From: Streptacidiphilus sp041262165
GTDB taxonomy: Bacteria > Actinomycetota > Actinomycetes > Streptomycetales > Streptomycetaceae
Reading direction: 5' to 3'
Length of the DNA stretch: 64,000 nt
Assembly: GCF_041262165.1 (NCBI RefSeq)
Contig: NZ_JBGCBY010000040.1
Location: 1 to 64,000 of the forward strand
Position numbers and translations under genes: made by a program. The notes below the pieces were generated by a model. That model had not been told where the DNA came from. It was given only the letters and a program-made list of their open reading frames with translations, and made no database searches. Shown piece after piece: positions 9,772-17,452 of the stretch (the stretch's first letter is position 1; each line of letters opens with the position of its first letter).

Positions 9772-10587
9772 ATGGTGCAGATCCCCGGCGGAAGCCGACC
9801 CGATGACGTATTCGAGGAACCCCGATCCGGGCGACTGGTCGCCTGGGGCAACGCGTGGCTCGGCGGCTTCGCCTCGCCGGACGACGCCGCGGAGGCGGTC
9901 CGGGGCGCCGACGACGGGCACCGGGTGGAGGGGGTCGACGGGGCGGCCGGAGCCGGGCTGACACTGGCACTGGGCCGGCTGCGGGCGCTGGGCGTGACCG
10001 GGCTGCGGCTGGCGCTGCCCGCTCCGGGGCACCCGCTGGGGCTGACCGGGCCTGCCGCGTTCAACGAGCGGGCACTGGGCGCCGGGGAGGCGGTGCTGAC
10101 GGTGGGCGAGCCGGCGCTGGGGTTCGTGCCGGAGGTGGTGCGCCACGGGACGGCGGACGACGGGCTGACCCGGGTGGCGTGGCACGGGGTTCCGGTGAAC
10201 CCGGGCTTCCCCGCGGACGTGCCGCAGCTGCGGGACGCGGAGCGGGAGCTCGCGGAGGGGCTGCGGGAGGCGACGGCGATGTTGCTGCGGCTGGACGTGG
10301 CCGGGGGTGGTCCAGGGGTGCAACGGGCACTGGAGGCCTACCGGCGGCGCAAGAAGCCGGAGTTGCTGGCGCCGGGGTATCCGGCGCGGGCGGTGCGGGT
10401 ACTGGAGTCGGCGCGGCAGGTCCGGGCGCTGCTGGCGCTGGCCTCGACCAACGAGGGGGCCGCGGTGAGCGCCGGGGAGATGGTCGCGCGTTCGGAGGCG
10501 CTGCGACCGCTGGCGCGGGCGTCACGGCGGGCACAGGTCGCGGCGTACAACGCGATGGTCGACGAGCCGTCGAGGGACAGTCACTGA
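9772..10587 (+). CDS. Conserved actinobacterial protein of unknown function
   Basis: A 271-residue soluble protein that I recognise only as a conserved actinobacterial hypothetical. It has an acidic, Gly/Ala-rich N-terminal half, a central segment around AFNERALGAGEAV and HGVPVNPGFPADVPQLRDAERELAEGL, and a helical Arg-rich C-terminus. No ribosome site precedes the ATG, but a TAGGCT hexamer ends six bases before it, the spacing expected for a leaderless transcript. It is divergent from the ABC ATPase gene. No catalytic motif was recognised and I assign no function. Confidence 0.8.
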   Translation: MVQIPGGSRPDDVFEEPRSGRLVAWGNAWLGGFASPDDAAEAVRGADDGHRVEGVDGAAGAGLTLALGRLRALGVTGLRLALPAPGHPLGLTGPAAFNERALGAGEAVLTVGEPALGFVPEVVRHGTADDGLTRVAWHGVPVNPGFPADVPQLRDAERELAEGLREATAMLLRLDVAGGGPGVQRALEAYRRRKKPELLAPGYPARAVRVLESARQVRALLALASTNEGAAVSAGEMVARSEALRPLARASRRAQVAAYNAMVDEPSRDSH

Positions 10588-10671
10588 CGCTGACGATCCG
10601 TCAGTGTCGGGCCGTAGTCGGCATGAGGCGGCAGGCGGCGTCAAACCGAAGTCGGCGTCAGGCGGTGGGGT

Positions 10672-10713
10672 GGTGGCCGTCCCGGGCCCACCGGGCTCCT
10701 GGGGACGGCCACC
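10672..10713 (-). terminator. Terminator of the chaplin gene
   Basis: Perfect 12-bp inverted repeat (GGTGGCCGTCCC at 10672-10683, complement at 10702-10713), nine bases after the chaplin stop on the minus strand. Confidence 0.75.
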
Positions 10714-10722
10714 CTCACCGCG

Positions 10723-10974
10723 TCAGTCGTTGTGGCAGCAGTTGCCGAACGCCGGGTTCAGCAGACCGATGACGTTCACGGAGTTGCCGCAGACGTTCAC
10801 CGGGATGTGCACCGGGACCTGGACGGTGTTGCCGGAGACGACCCCCGGGGAGTCCTCGCTGTGGCCGACGGCGACGGACTGGGCCGAGGCGGCACCCGCG
10901 CCGGCCAGCAGGGCGGCGCCGGTGGCGGCGACGACGAGGGCACCCTTGGATACACGGTCCGAAAGTTCGAGCAT
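10723..10974 (-). CDS. Short chaplin (aerial-hypha surface amyloid)
   Basis: An 83-residue secreted chaplin. A signal peptide (residues 1-31, cleavage after ASA) precedes one chaplin domain: SPGVVSGNTVQVPVHIPVNV followed by CGNSVNVIGLLNPAFGN. Short chaplins are exported and assemble into amyloid fibrils that make spores and aerial hyphae hydrophobic. AGGAGG lies nine bases before the ATG. Position beside a response-regulator locus recalls chpE in Streptomyces coelicolor, but ChpE lacks cysteines, whereas this protein has three (one in the domain and CC near the end). I therefore leave the symbol blank. Confidence 0.93.
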   Translation of the reverse strand: MLELSDRVSKGALVVAATGAALLAGAGAASAQSVAVGHSEDSPGVVSGNTVQVPVHIPVNVCGNSVNVIGLLNPAFGNCCHND

Positions 10975-11157
10975 GTCCTACGTCCTCCTAGAGACGAGCC
11001 CGTCACCGCAGTTCGGTGTCGAGCACTTCGCCCTGGAGGCTATTGACCCCAGCCCGTTGATTTCACCTTCTGACACTCTTTCGGGTTGATGTGACTGTTG
11101 CGCAGATCTGTTATTCACTCCCCCATTTGGCCTATTCACGCCCCCGGTGCGTCCCGG

Positions 11158-11802
11158 CTAGCGGGTCATGCCATTGCGGACCGCCCACAATGCCGCCTGC
11201 GTACGATCCGCGAGGTCGAGCTTCATCAGAATGTTCGAGACATGGGTCTTCACCGTCTTCTCGGAGAGGTGGAGCACGCGGGCGATCTCCCGGTTGGAGC
11301 GACCGTCCGCGATGTGGCCCAGCACCTCCTGCTCCCGCTCGGTCAGCGATCCGCCCCGACCGTGCCCGCCCCTCGGTCCCTCGTCGGCGAGCAGCGCGCC
11401 CGCCAACTCCGGTTGCAGCAGCACGTGTCCGGCGTGGACGGAGCGGATGGCGCCCGCGAGCGCCTCCGGGTCGACGTCCTTGTAGACGTACCCGGCGGCA
11501 CCTGCCCGCAGCGCGGGAACGAGGGTGCGGTGCTCCGTGAAGCTGGTGACCACCAGGACCCGGGCCGGGTTGCCCCGCTCCTTGAGCATCCGCAGCGCCT
11601 CGATGCCGTCGGTCCCCGGCATCTTCACGTCCATCAGCACCACGTCCGGCTGCAGTTCCTCGGCCTGCGCGACGCCCTCCGAGCCGTCGCCGGCCTCGCC
11701 GACGACCTCGATGTCGTCCTGCACTTCGAGGAAGGTCCGCAGACCCCGCCGGACGACCTGGTGGTCGTCGACGAGCAGCACCCTGATCCGTCCCTCAGCC
11801 AC
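11158..11802 (-). CDS. NarL/FixJ-type response regulator
   Basis: A 214-residue response regulator. The receiver domain carries the acidic pair at residues 12-13 (VDDHQ), phosphoacceptor Asp 58 in VVLMDVKMPG, Thr/Ser in VVTSF and the Lys in YVYKDV. The LuxR-type helix-turn-helix occupies about 150-214 (LTEREQEVLGHIADGRSNREI, then SEKTVKTHVSNILMKL). The frame is open upstream, but GTG 11802 has GGAGG six bases upstream and overlaps the kinase stop by eight bases, indicating translational coupling. The partner is the upstream GAF kinase. Target genes are unknown, though the chaplin gene is next to it. Confidence 0.94.
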   Translation of the reverse strand: MAEGRIRVLLVDDHQVVRRGLRTFLEVQDDIEVVGEAGDGSEGVAQAEELQPDVVLMDVKMPGTDGIEALRMLKERGNPARVLVVTSFTEHRTLVPALRAGAAGYVYKDVDPEALAGAIRSVHAGHVLLQPELAGALLADEGPRGGHGRGGSLTEREQEVLGHIADGRSNREIARVLHLSEKTVKTHVSNILMKLDLADRTQAALWAVRNGMTR

Positions 11803-13060
11803 CGGGCACCTCCAGTTCCACAACGGTCCCCTTGCCGGGGGCCGACTCGATCCGCAGCGTGCCGCCGACGCCGGCGGCACGGTCCCGCATGGACACCAGA
11901 CCGAGATGCCGTCCGGCCCGCCGGACCAGCGCCGGGGTGAAGCCGCGCCCGTCGTCGGCCACGGTGAGCAGCGCGCCGCGGCTGGCCGGGGCGGCCCGGA
12001 GTTCGACCCGTACCGTCGTCGCGCCGGAGTGGCGCAGGGCGTTGTGCAGGGCCTCCTGGGCGACCCGGAGCACCGCCTCCTCCTGCGCCGAGGGCAGGGC
12101 GTGGATGCGGGTGTGGGTGAAGCTGACGTGCGCGGTGTGGGCCCGGTCGAGCACCTCGATGTGGGACGAGAGGGTCGGCAGCAGACCGTCCTCGTCCAGT
12201 GCGGCCGGGCGCAGTTCGACGACGACGCTGCGCAGCTCGTCGGCCGCCTCGGCGGCGAGCCTGGACACCTCGGCCAGCTCGGCGCGGGCGCGGTCCGGGT
12301 CGCGGGCGACCAGCGCGGAGGCGGCCTGGGCAGTGAGGCGCAGCGAGAACAGCTTCTGGGAGACGGCGTCGTGGAGCTCGTGGGCGATGCGGGCGCGTTC
12401 GCCGACGAGGGTGAGTTCGCGGCCGCGCTCGTAGAGCCGGGCGTTGGTCAGGGCGAGGGCGGCGTGCGCGGCGAGGATGCGGAGCAGGGCCTCGTCGTGG
12501 CGGGTGAAGGCGGTACCCGGGCCTCGCTCGTCTGCCAGGCTGTGCCTGCTCGCCAGGCTGTCCTTATTTGCCGGGCTGTGCTTGTTTGCCAAGAAGAGGG
12601 CTCCGAGGATCTCCTCGCCGTCGAGGACGGGGACGCCGAGGAAGGCGCCCATGTCGGGGTGGGCCTGGGGCCAGCCGCCGAAGCGCGGATCCTGGCGGAC
12701 GTCGGTCAGCCGCTGCGGTGTGGCCTCGTGCAGCATCGCGGCGAGGATGCCGTGCTGGCGCGGCAGCGGGCCGATCGCCCGCCACTGCTCGTCGCTGATG
12801 CCGTCGACGACGAACTGCGCGAAGCCGCCGTGGTCGTCCGGGACGCCCAGCGCGGCGTACTCCGCGCCGACCAGGGTGCGGGCGGAGGTGACGATGCGCT
12901 GCAGCACCTCGCGTACCTCGAGGTGTCGGCTCATCGCCAGGACGGCGGCACTGACTGCCTCGATTCCGCCGAGGCAGGGGTCACCGGGTGCGCCGCAACT
13001 CTCGGCCGACGGCTCGGGCTGCGGCTCGGGCTGCGGCTGGACGGGCGGGCGTGAGGACAT
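11795..13060 (-). CDS. GAF-domain sensor histidine kinase (HisKA_3 type)
   Basis: A 421-residue cytoplasmic sensor kinase. A GAF domain spans about 45-205 (ILAAMLHEATPQRLTDVR, GAFLGVPVLDGEEILGALFL). The HisKA_3 box is ERARIAHELHDAVSQKLFS, with the phosphoacceptor histidine in AHELHD, and the ATPase domain has the N-box EALHNALRHSGA and G-boxes DDGRGF and GLVSMRDRA. No transmembrane segments are evident, so the ligand is probably intracellular. The GAF domain contains a 3 x 6-residue in-frame tandem repeat (NKHSPA/NKDSLA/SRHSLA, DNA 12534-12587). The 3' end overlaps the response-regulator start. Confidence 0.93.
   Translation of the reverse strand: MSSRPPVQPQPEPQPEPSAESCGAPGDPCLGGIEAVSAAVLAMSRHLEVREVLQRIVTSARTLVGAEYAALGVPDDHGGFAQFVVDGISDEQWRAIGPLPRQHGILAAMLHEATPQRLTDVRQDPRFGGWPQAHPDMGAFLGVPVLDGEEILGALFLANKHSPANKDSLASRHSLADERGPGTAFTRHDEALLRILAAHAALALTNARLYERGRELTLVGERARIAHELHDAVSQKLFSLRLTAQAASALVARDPDRARAELAEVSRLAAEAADELRSVVVELRPAALDEDGLLPTLSSHIEVLDRAHTAHVSFTHTRIHALPSAQEEAVLRVAQEALHNALRHSGATTVRVELRAAPASRGALLTVADDGRGFTPALVRRAGRHLGLVSMRDRAAGVGGTLRIESAPGKGTVVELEVPGG
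12534..12587. repeat. 18-bp x 3 in-frame tandem repeat inside the kinase gene
   Basis: Three 18-bp units beginning GCCAGGCTGT, GCCAGGCTGT and GCCGGGCTGT at 12534, 12552 and 12570. They encode three six-residue repeats within the GAF domain. The region is richer in A and T than its surroundings. Confidence 0.9.
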
Positions 13061-13263
13061 GCGGTCACGGTACCGCCGCGTGATCCACCGGGCATCGGAC
13101 AGGGGACGCGCTGGGAGCAGGACCTGAGGCCTAGGCCGAAGGACCCTGCCGTCGGATGCCCGGGGACCGAGGTGGTGCCCGGCGCCGCTGCCTAGTGTCG
13201 ACGACAGGAGCAGTGATCCGGCAGGACGTCACGCAGGACATCACTTCATGGAGGTACGCAATC

Positions 13264-13971
13264 GTGGCTGTCGCCGTAGTGACCGGGGCCTCGCGGGGGT
13301 TGGGGCGGGCGCTGGCGCGGGCCCTGGCCGCCGCGGGCTGGTCGTTGGTGCTGGATGCGCGGGGAGCGGAGGCGCTGGGCGCCGTTGCGGCGGAGCTGGC
13401 GGGGCTCGGCGTGCCCGTCGTGGCACTGCCCGGAGACGTGACCGACGCGTCGCACCGGGCCCAGCTGGTCGCGGCCGCCGGCGAGTTGGGCGGGGTGGAC
13501 CTGCTGGTCAACAACGCCAGCGTGCTCGGCATGGAACCGCTGGGTGTCCTGGCCGAACATCCCGTGGACGGCTTCCGGCAGGCCCTGGAGGTGAATGTGG
13601 TGGCTCCGCTGGCGTTGACCCAGGCAGCGCTGCCGCTGCTCCGCGAGGCGGGCGGCGCGGTGCTGAACATCAGCTCGGACGCGGCCGTCGAGGCGTACCA
13701 GACCTGGGGCGGGTACGGCGCCAGCAAGGCCGCGCTGGACCACTGGTCGGCGGTGCTGGCGGAGGAGGAGCCGGGGCTGCGGGTGTGGTGGGTGGATCCG
13801 GGCGACATGCGGACCGCGATGTACGCGGCGGCGGTCCCCGCGGACGACGACAGCGGGCGCCCCCTGCCGGAGGACGCGGCCGTCCCGGCGCTGCTCGCGC
13901 TGATCGGCGGCGCGGCGAAGAGCGGTAGGTACACGGTGGTGGGACAGGCTCCGAAGGAGTGGGAGCGGTGA
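13264..13971 (+). CDS. Short-chain dehydrogenase/reductase
   Basis: A 235-residue classical SDR. The Rossmann glycine motif is TGASRGLG (residues 6-13), the NNAS motif follows (LLVNNASVLG), and the catalytic Ser and YxxxK are in NISSDAA and YGASKAALDHW. PGDMRT fits the family's post-active-site turn. The frame is open upstream, but GTG 13264 has GGAGG about nine bases upstream and gives the proper SDR N-terminus. Its stop overlaps the next gene in a GTGA overlap, so it is co-translated with the QueA-like gene. The substrate is unknown. Confidence 0.92.
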   Translation: MAVAVVTGASRGLGRALARALAAAGWSLVLDARGAEALGAVAAELAGLGVPVVALPGDVTDASHRAQLVAAAGELGGVDLLVNNASVLGMEPLGVLAEHPVDGFRQALEVNVVAPLALTQAALPLLREAGGAVLNISSDAAVEAYQTWGGYGASKAALDHWSAVLAEEEPGLRVWWVDPGDMRTAMYAAAVPADDDSGRPLPEDAAVPALLALIGGAAKSGRYTVVGQAPKEWER

Positions 13972-15197
13972 GGGCGCAGCAGCGGACACTGCCCGACGCG
14001 CGCTGGGTCGACGGCGGCAAACAGGGTGGCAAGCAAGGCGGCATGCGCGGTGACCGGGCCGGGCACCGGGCCTTCCCGGCGCGGGAAGAGCTGACCGAGG
14101 GGGCGCTGGAGGGGTTCGGTCTGGACGAGTTCGAGCTGCCGGGCGAGCTGGAGGCGACCGCCCCGCCGGAGGAGCGCGGGCGGGACGGGCGCGACGACGT
14201 GCGGCTGCTTGTCGGGCGGAGGGGCGGCCGGACGGTCGGCCACCACGCGTTCAGGGAGCTGCCCCGGCTGCTTGACCCGGGCGACGTCCTGGTGGTGAAC
14301 ACCTCCGCGACGCTGCCGGCGGCCGTCGACGGACGGGTGGCGGACACCGGCGAGGCCGTTGTCGCCCACTTCTCGACCCGGCGTTCGCCCACCACCTGGG
14401 TCGTGGAGCTGCGCACTCCCGACGGTCGGGGGAGCACGAGGCAGCGGCTCCCGACCGGCGCGGTCACCGTCCGGTTGACGGGCGGGGCGCGGCTGGCCCT
14501 GGTGGCGCCGCTGCGTCCGGACGGCCGGGCTGCGTCGGAGCGGCTGTGGACGGCGGACTTCCCGGTCCCGGACCCGCTGGCGTACCTCGGCAGCTACGGC
14601 CGGCCGATCCGGTACTCCTACACGGACGTCGACCGGCCGGTCTCGGCCTACCAGACGGTGTTCGCCCAGGCGCTGGGCGAGGTGGAGGGTCCGGCGGCGG
14701 CCGGTTCCGCGGAGATGCCCAGCGCGGCGCGCCCGTTCACCGCCGAGCTGGTGGCTCAGCTGGTGAGCCGGGGCGTCCAGGTCGTGCCGATCACCCTGCA
14801 CACCGGGGTCGCGTCGGTGGAGGCCCACGAGGCGCCCTACGCCGAGTGGTTCGAGGTGCCGGCGTCGACCGCGCGGGTGGTCCGGGCGGCACGGCGGGCG
14901 GGGTCGCGGGTCGTGGCGGTGGGGACGACGGCCGTGCGGGCCCTGGAGTCCGCGGCCGACGCCGGCGACGTGCTCCACGCGGCGTCGGGGTGGACCGAGT
15001 TGGTGATCACGCCGGACCGGGGGGTGCGGGTGGTGGACGGCCTGCTGACCGGGCTTCACGAGCCTCGGGCGTCACATCTGCAGATGCTGGAGGCGATAGC
15101 GGGTCGCCCGCTGCTGGACCTCTCCTACGCCGAGGCGCTGCGGGAGCGCTACCTGTGGCACGAGTTCGGCGACCTGCATCTGATCCTTTCCCGGTGA
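13968..15197 (+). CDS. QueA-like S-adenosylmethionine:tRNA ribosyltransferase-isomerase
   Basis: A 409-residue QueA-family protein. Family blocks are present: FELPGELEATAPPEERG near the N-terminus, DVLVVNTSATLPAA, YGRPIRYSYTD, SAEMPSAARPFTAELV, ITLHTGVASVEAHEAPYAEWFEVP and VVAVGTTAVRALESAA. True QueA transfers the ribosyl moiety of SAM to preQ1 in tRNA. No other queuosine genes are in the window, so the exact substrate is an inference. The start is a GTG overlapping the SDR stop, with AAGGAG eight bases upstream. A 12-bp x 3 tandem repeat near residues 16-27 inserts a GGKQGGKQGG linker not needed by the fold. Confidence 0.88.
   Translation: MRAQQRTLPDARWVDGGKQGGKQGGMRGDRAGHRAFPAREELTEGALEGFGLDEFELPGELEATAPPEERGRDGRDDVRLLVGRRGGRTVGHHAFRELPRLLDPGDVLVVNTSATLPAAVDGRVADTGEAVVAHFSTRRSPTTWVVELRTPDGRGSTRQRLPTGAVTVRLTGGARLALVAPLRPDGRAASERLWTADFPVPDPLAYLGSYGRPIRYSYTDVDRPVSAYQTVFAQALGEVEGPAAAGSAEMPSAARPFTAELVAQLVSRGVQVVPITLHTGVASVEAHEAPYAEWFEVPASTARVVRAARRAGSRVVAVGTTAVRALESAADAGDVLHAASGWTELVITPDRGVRVVDGLLTGLHEPRASHLQMLEAIAGRPLLDLSYAEALRERYLWHEFGDLHLILSR
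14013..14048. repeat. 12-bp x 3 tandem repeat near the 5' end of the queA-like gene
   Basis: Units GGCGGCAAACAG, GGTGGCAAGCAA and GGCGGCATGCGC at 14013, 14025 and 14037. They encode a Gly/Lys/Gln-rich linker in frame. Confidence 0.75.
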
Positions 15198-15227
15198 CCG
15201 GACGCACACGCAGCGTAAGATCGTCGC

Positions 15228-15587
15228 GTGAACGAGACGCGGCCGGGGACGCCGCCGGGGACCGTGCCGGAGACGGGTGACGAGCTGGCGAGCGTCTTCG
15301 CGCTGCTGGGGAAGCGCTGGACGGTTCCGCTGCTGGCGGCACTGCTGCGGGGCGGGTTCCAGTACGCGGACATGCGCGTGGCCGCGCCCGGGCTGAACGA
15401 CCGGATGCTCTCCAGGCGGCTGTGCGAGCTGGTGGCCGCCGGGCTGGTGGTCCGCGAGTTGGTGGCGGGCCCTCCGGCGTGCGTCCACTACCGGCTCACC
15501 CGGTCGGGGACGGCGCTGGGGCCCGCCCTGGGCGGCTTCCAACGCTGGGCGGAGGAGAACCCGTTCCGTGGCAGGGCTTCGGCCTAG
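15228..15587 (+). CDS. HxlR-family winged-helix regulator
   Basis: A 119-residue HxlR-type regulator. The family signature LGKRWTVPLLAALLRGG (near 28-44) leads into the recognition region DRMLSRRLCELVAAGLVVREL and the wing VHYRLTRSGTAL, ending with the usual FQRWAEEN helix. HxlR proteins often sense electrophiles or redox state through cysteine. One cysteine is in CELV and one in PPACVHY. The TAG stop is inside the left end of a MITE-like element, so the native C-terminus may have been altered by insertion, although the length is normal. Confidence 0.9.
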   Translation: MNETRPGTPPGTVPETGDELASVFALLGKRWTVPLLAALLRGGFQYADMRVAAPGLNDRMLSRRLCELVAAGLVVRELVAGPPACVHYRLTRSGTALGPALGGFQRWAEENPFRGRASA

Positions 15588-15774
15588 GAGGGTGCTGAAG
15601 ATCTAGGCCGGGCTCGCGACGCCCTGCGCTCGCGACGACAGCGGCTCCGCCGCGGGCGCTTGCCGCGTTGTCGTCGGTCGCCAACCAACCACGGTTGGCT
15701 CCCTCCTCCGCCTTGCAATCGAAGCCGCATGACGCCGCTCCCTGATCCGGCCTAGATCTTCAGCACCCTCCTAG
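15584..15774. mobile_element. MITE-like element with perfect 28-bp inverted ends
   Basis: Positions 15584-15611 and 15747-15774 are exact reverse complements over 28 bp, both beginning from the outside with CTAGGAGGGTGCTGAAGATC. The 135-bp interior has no gene but contains a further palindrome (CCAACCACGGTTGG). If CTAG is the duplicated target, the element proper is 15588-15770. The size, the termini and the absence of a transposase fit a non-autonomous element mobilised by an IS5-like or related transposase, although the family assignment is inferred. Confidence 0.8.
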
Positions 15775-15807
15775 CGAGAAATTGAGAGAAGTCGGTACAG
15801 CGGGAAG

Positions 15808-16045
15808 TCAGAGGCCGTTGGTCCTGCCGTCGAAGAGGATCACCTGGATCCGCTCGGCCGGCTCGGCCTTCGCCCGCCTGCGGTCGGACTCGTGCGGGGA
15901 CATGGCGACGACGATGCCGGCGACGGTCAGGAAGACGATGATGCCGACCGCGAGCGGCAGGACGAATTCCGCCGCCGGCACGCCGCCGGAGGGCAGGGTG
16001 CCGCCGACACGGACCGAGACGGCCTGCATCGCGGTGTAGTGCATG
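15808..16045 (-). pseudogene. C-terminal fragment of an MHYT-domain sensor gene split by the integrative element
   Basis: On the minus strand this segment begins at the third MHYT motif (MHYTAMQAV) and encodes about 78 residues: that motif, a hydrophobic helix (FVLPLAVGIIVFLTVAGIVV) and a charged cytoplasmic tail ending FDGRTNGL. It has no proper start of its own. The N-terminal part, with motifs one and two, is at 23329-23888 on the same strand. Joining the parts at the 3-bp core restores VAVCAMHYTAM in frame. MHYT domains are six-helix membrane modules proposed to sense diatomic gases through bound metal. Confidence 0.9.
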
Positions 16046-16122
16046 CAACACAATCGCAGATGTAACCTACTGACCTTTCAGTGCCACCCCGCTGAACTGG
16101 GGAGCATCGGCGACTCGCGGGG

Positions 16123-17349
16123 CTAAGCGGCGAGTAAGTGCCCGTGGTCAGCGAGAAGGCGGCTCACTTCCGGCACGTCGGGGAAGGCTTGCAGGCGGCG
16201 GAGTACGACACGCGCTCGGTCGGATGTCCGCTCGCTGGCGATCTCGCGGGACAGGCTGATCATGCGTTCCGCTGTCTCAGCTGCCTGCTCTGGTTCGTTG
16301 GCATCGGCGTATGCGATGGCCAGCCATGAGAGGTACAGGGCCAGCTCTCGCGCGTGCGTGGTGTCGTATCGACCGAGCACGTCTGTCAGGAGTGGGACGG
16401 CACGAAGCGGACGATGCAGCTCGGTGTACGCGCGGGCCTCCATGACCTTGAGCTCGCCAGCATCGACCCAGTAGAGGTACCCGGGCTCGTCTGCGCCTGG
16501 GGTGTGGTCCGCCAATGCTGCCTCGGCGAGGCTGAGCGAGCGCATTGCCTCGGGGGCGTTCTTCGCCTTTGTGTACGCCCAAGCGGCGCGGTCATGGGAC
16601 AGGGCTCGGGCGCGTGCTGGTGCTGTGGGCCCTGCCTCTTCAAGGGCGGCGAGGGACAGCGTGACGGCGTCTGCGGGGTGGCCCGCGTTGGCGTAGTGGT
16701 AGGCGAGTGACCCGATGAGGTTTCCTGCCAACGTGGCGTCTTCGGCCTCCCGGGCGGCGCTGATGCCCAGTCGGTAGGCGCGTTCGGCTTGCTCGTTTTG
16801 GCCTGCGTCGCTGGCGATCCAACCGGCGATCTGGGCGAACTCCCCAATGGCCACCAGGAGGGCGCGCCCAATGTCCTCGGTGTGCGCACTCTCTCGATAG
16901 AGCCTGACGGCGGCTCGGAGCTCTCGGAAGGCAGGAGTGATCAAGTCGCCTCCGGCGAGCAAGTCATCAGCGAGTCGCAACCCATGCACTCGAACGGTGA
17001 GATCGGCGACTGCACTCTGTCCGATCTCACGACCTGCGCGGCCGGAGAGCAGGGCGAGCGTGTCTGTTTCCGTTGGTAGCAGCTCATCCAAGGTGGCGGC
17101 TGGCGGCGGCTCGGCATTTCTGACGGTGGCAGCTTCCAAGAGATCGCGTTGCACCTCGAACAGACGAGCCAGCCAGGGCAGCCAGAGCTTCGGAGTGCGT
17201 GTGCCGTTCTCCCAGCGGTAGACCATGCCTCGCGTGGCTGTGCCCAGGTTGCTGATCTCGTTGAGCTTCTCGGCGACGCGCCCCTGACTCCAGCCGCGTG
17301 CGGTCCGCAGACGCCGGAGTAGCTGTCCGAGTGATTCCCCGTCATTCAC
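16123..17349 (-). CDS. XRE-family regulator with C-terminal TPR-like region
   Basis: A 408-residue protein with an N-terminal Xre helix-turn-helix (GQLLRRLRTARGWSQGRVAEKL, then TRGMVYRWENGTRTP, residues about 5-55) and a long helical TPR-like C-terminus (ERAYRLGISAAREAEDATLAG, YTELHRPLRAVPLLTDVLG, EPEQAAETAERM). Such regulators are common in Streptomyces mobile elements, where TPRs may bind peptides or partners. The chosen GTG at 17349 has GAAGGA just before it. A leaderless or upstream start is possible. It is divergent from the 17453 gene and probably controls the shared promoter region, where TTGTA half-sites recur. Confidence 0.85.
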   Translation of the reverse strand: MNDGESLGQLLRRLRTARGWSQGRVAEKLNEISNLGTATRGMVYRWENGTRTPKLWLPWLARLFEVQRDLLEAATVRNAEPPPAATLDELLPTETDTLALLSGRAGREIGQSAVADLTVRVHGLRLADDLLAGGDLITPAFRELRAAVRLYRESAHTEDIGRALLVAIGEFAQIAGWIASDAGQNEQAERAYRLGISAAREAEDATLAGNLIGSLAYHYANAGHPADAVTLSLAALEEAGPTAPARARALSHDRAAWAYTKAKNAPEAMRSLSLAEAALADHTPGADEPGYLYWVDAGELKVMEARAYTELHRPLRAVPLLTDVLGRYDTTHARELALYLSWLAIAYADANEPEQAAETAERMISLSREIASERTSDRARVVLRRLQAFPDVPEVSRLLADHGHLLAA

Positions 17350-17363
17350 TCCTTCAGTGTGGC

Positions 17364-17435
17364 TTACAACTTGGCCTACTAGCTGGCTGCATGCACGAGT
17401 TCCCGCGAGCGGCATTGTGAGTTGTACAGCAACTT
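17364..17435. promoter_or_regulatory. Candidate operator region between the divergent element genes
   Basis: TTACAACTT at 17364-17372 and AGTTGTACAGCAACTT at 17420-17435 share an AGTTGTA half-site in opposite orientation, and the second is itself an imperfect palindrome with arms AGTTG and CAACT. A TTGTGA hexamer (17415-17420) and CTGTAG (17438-17443), 17 bases apart, could form a promoter for the rightward gene. Binding by the XRE-TPR protein is an inference from position. Confidence 0.45.
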
Positions 17436-17452
17436 CTCTGTAGGGAGCGGAC

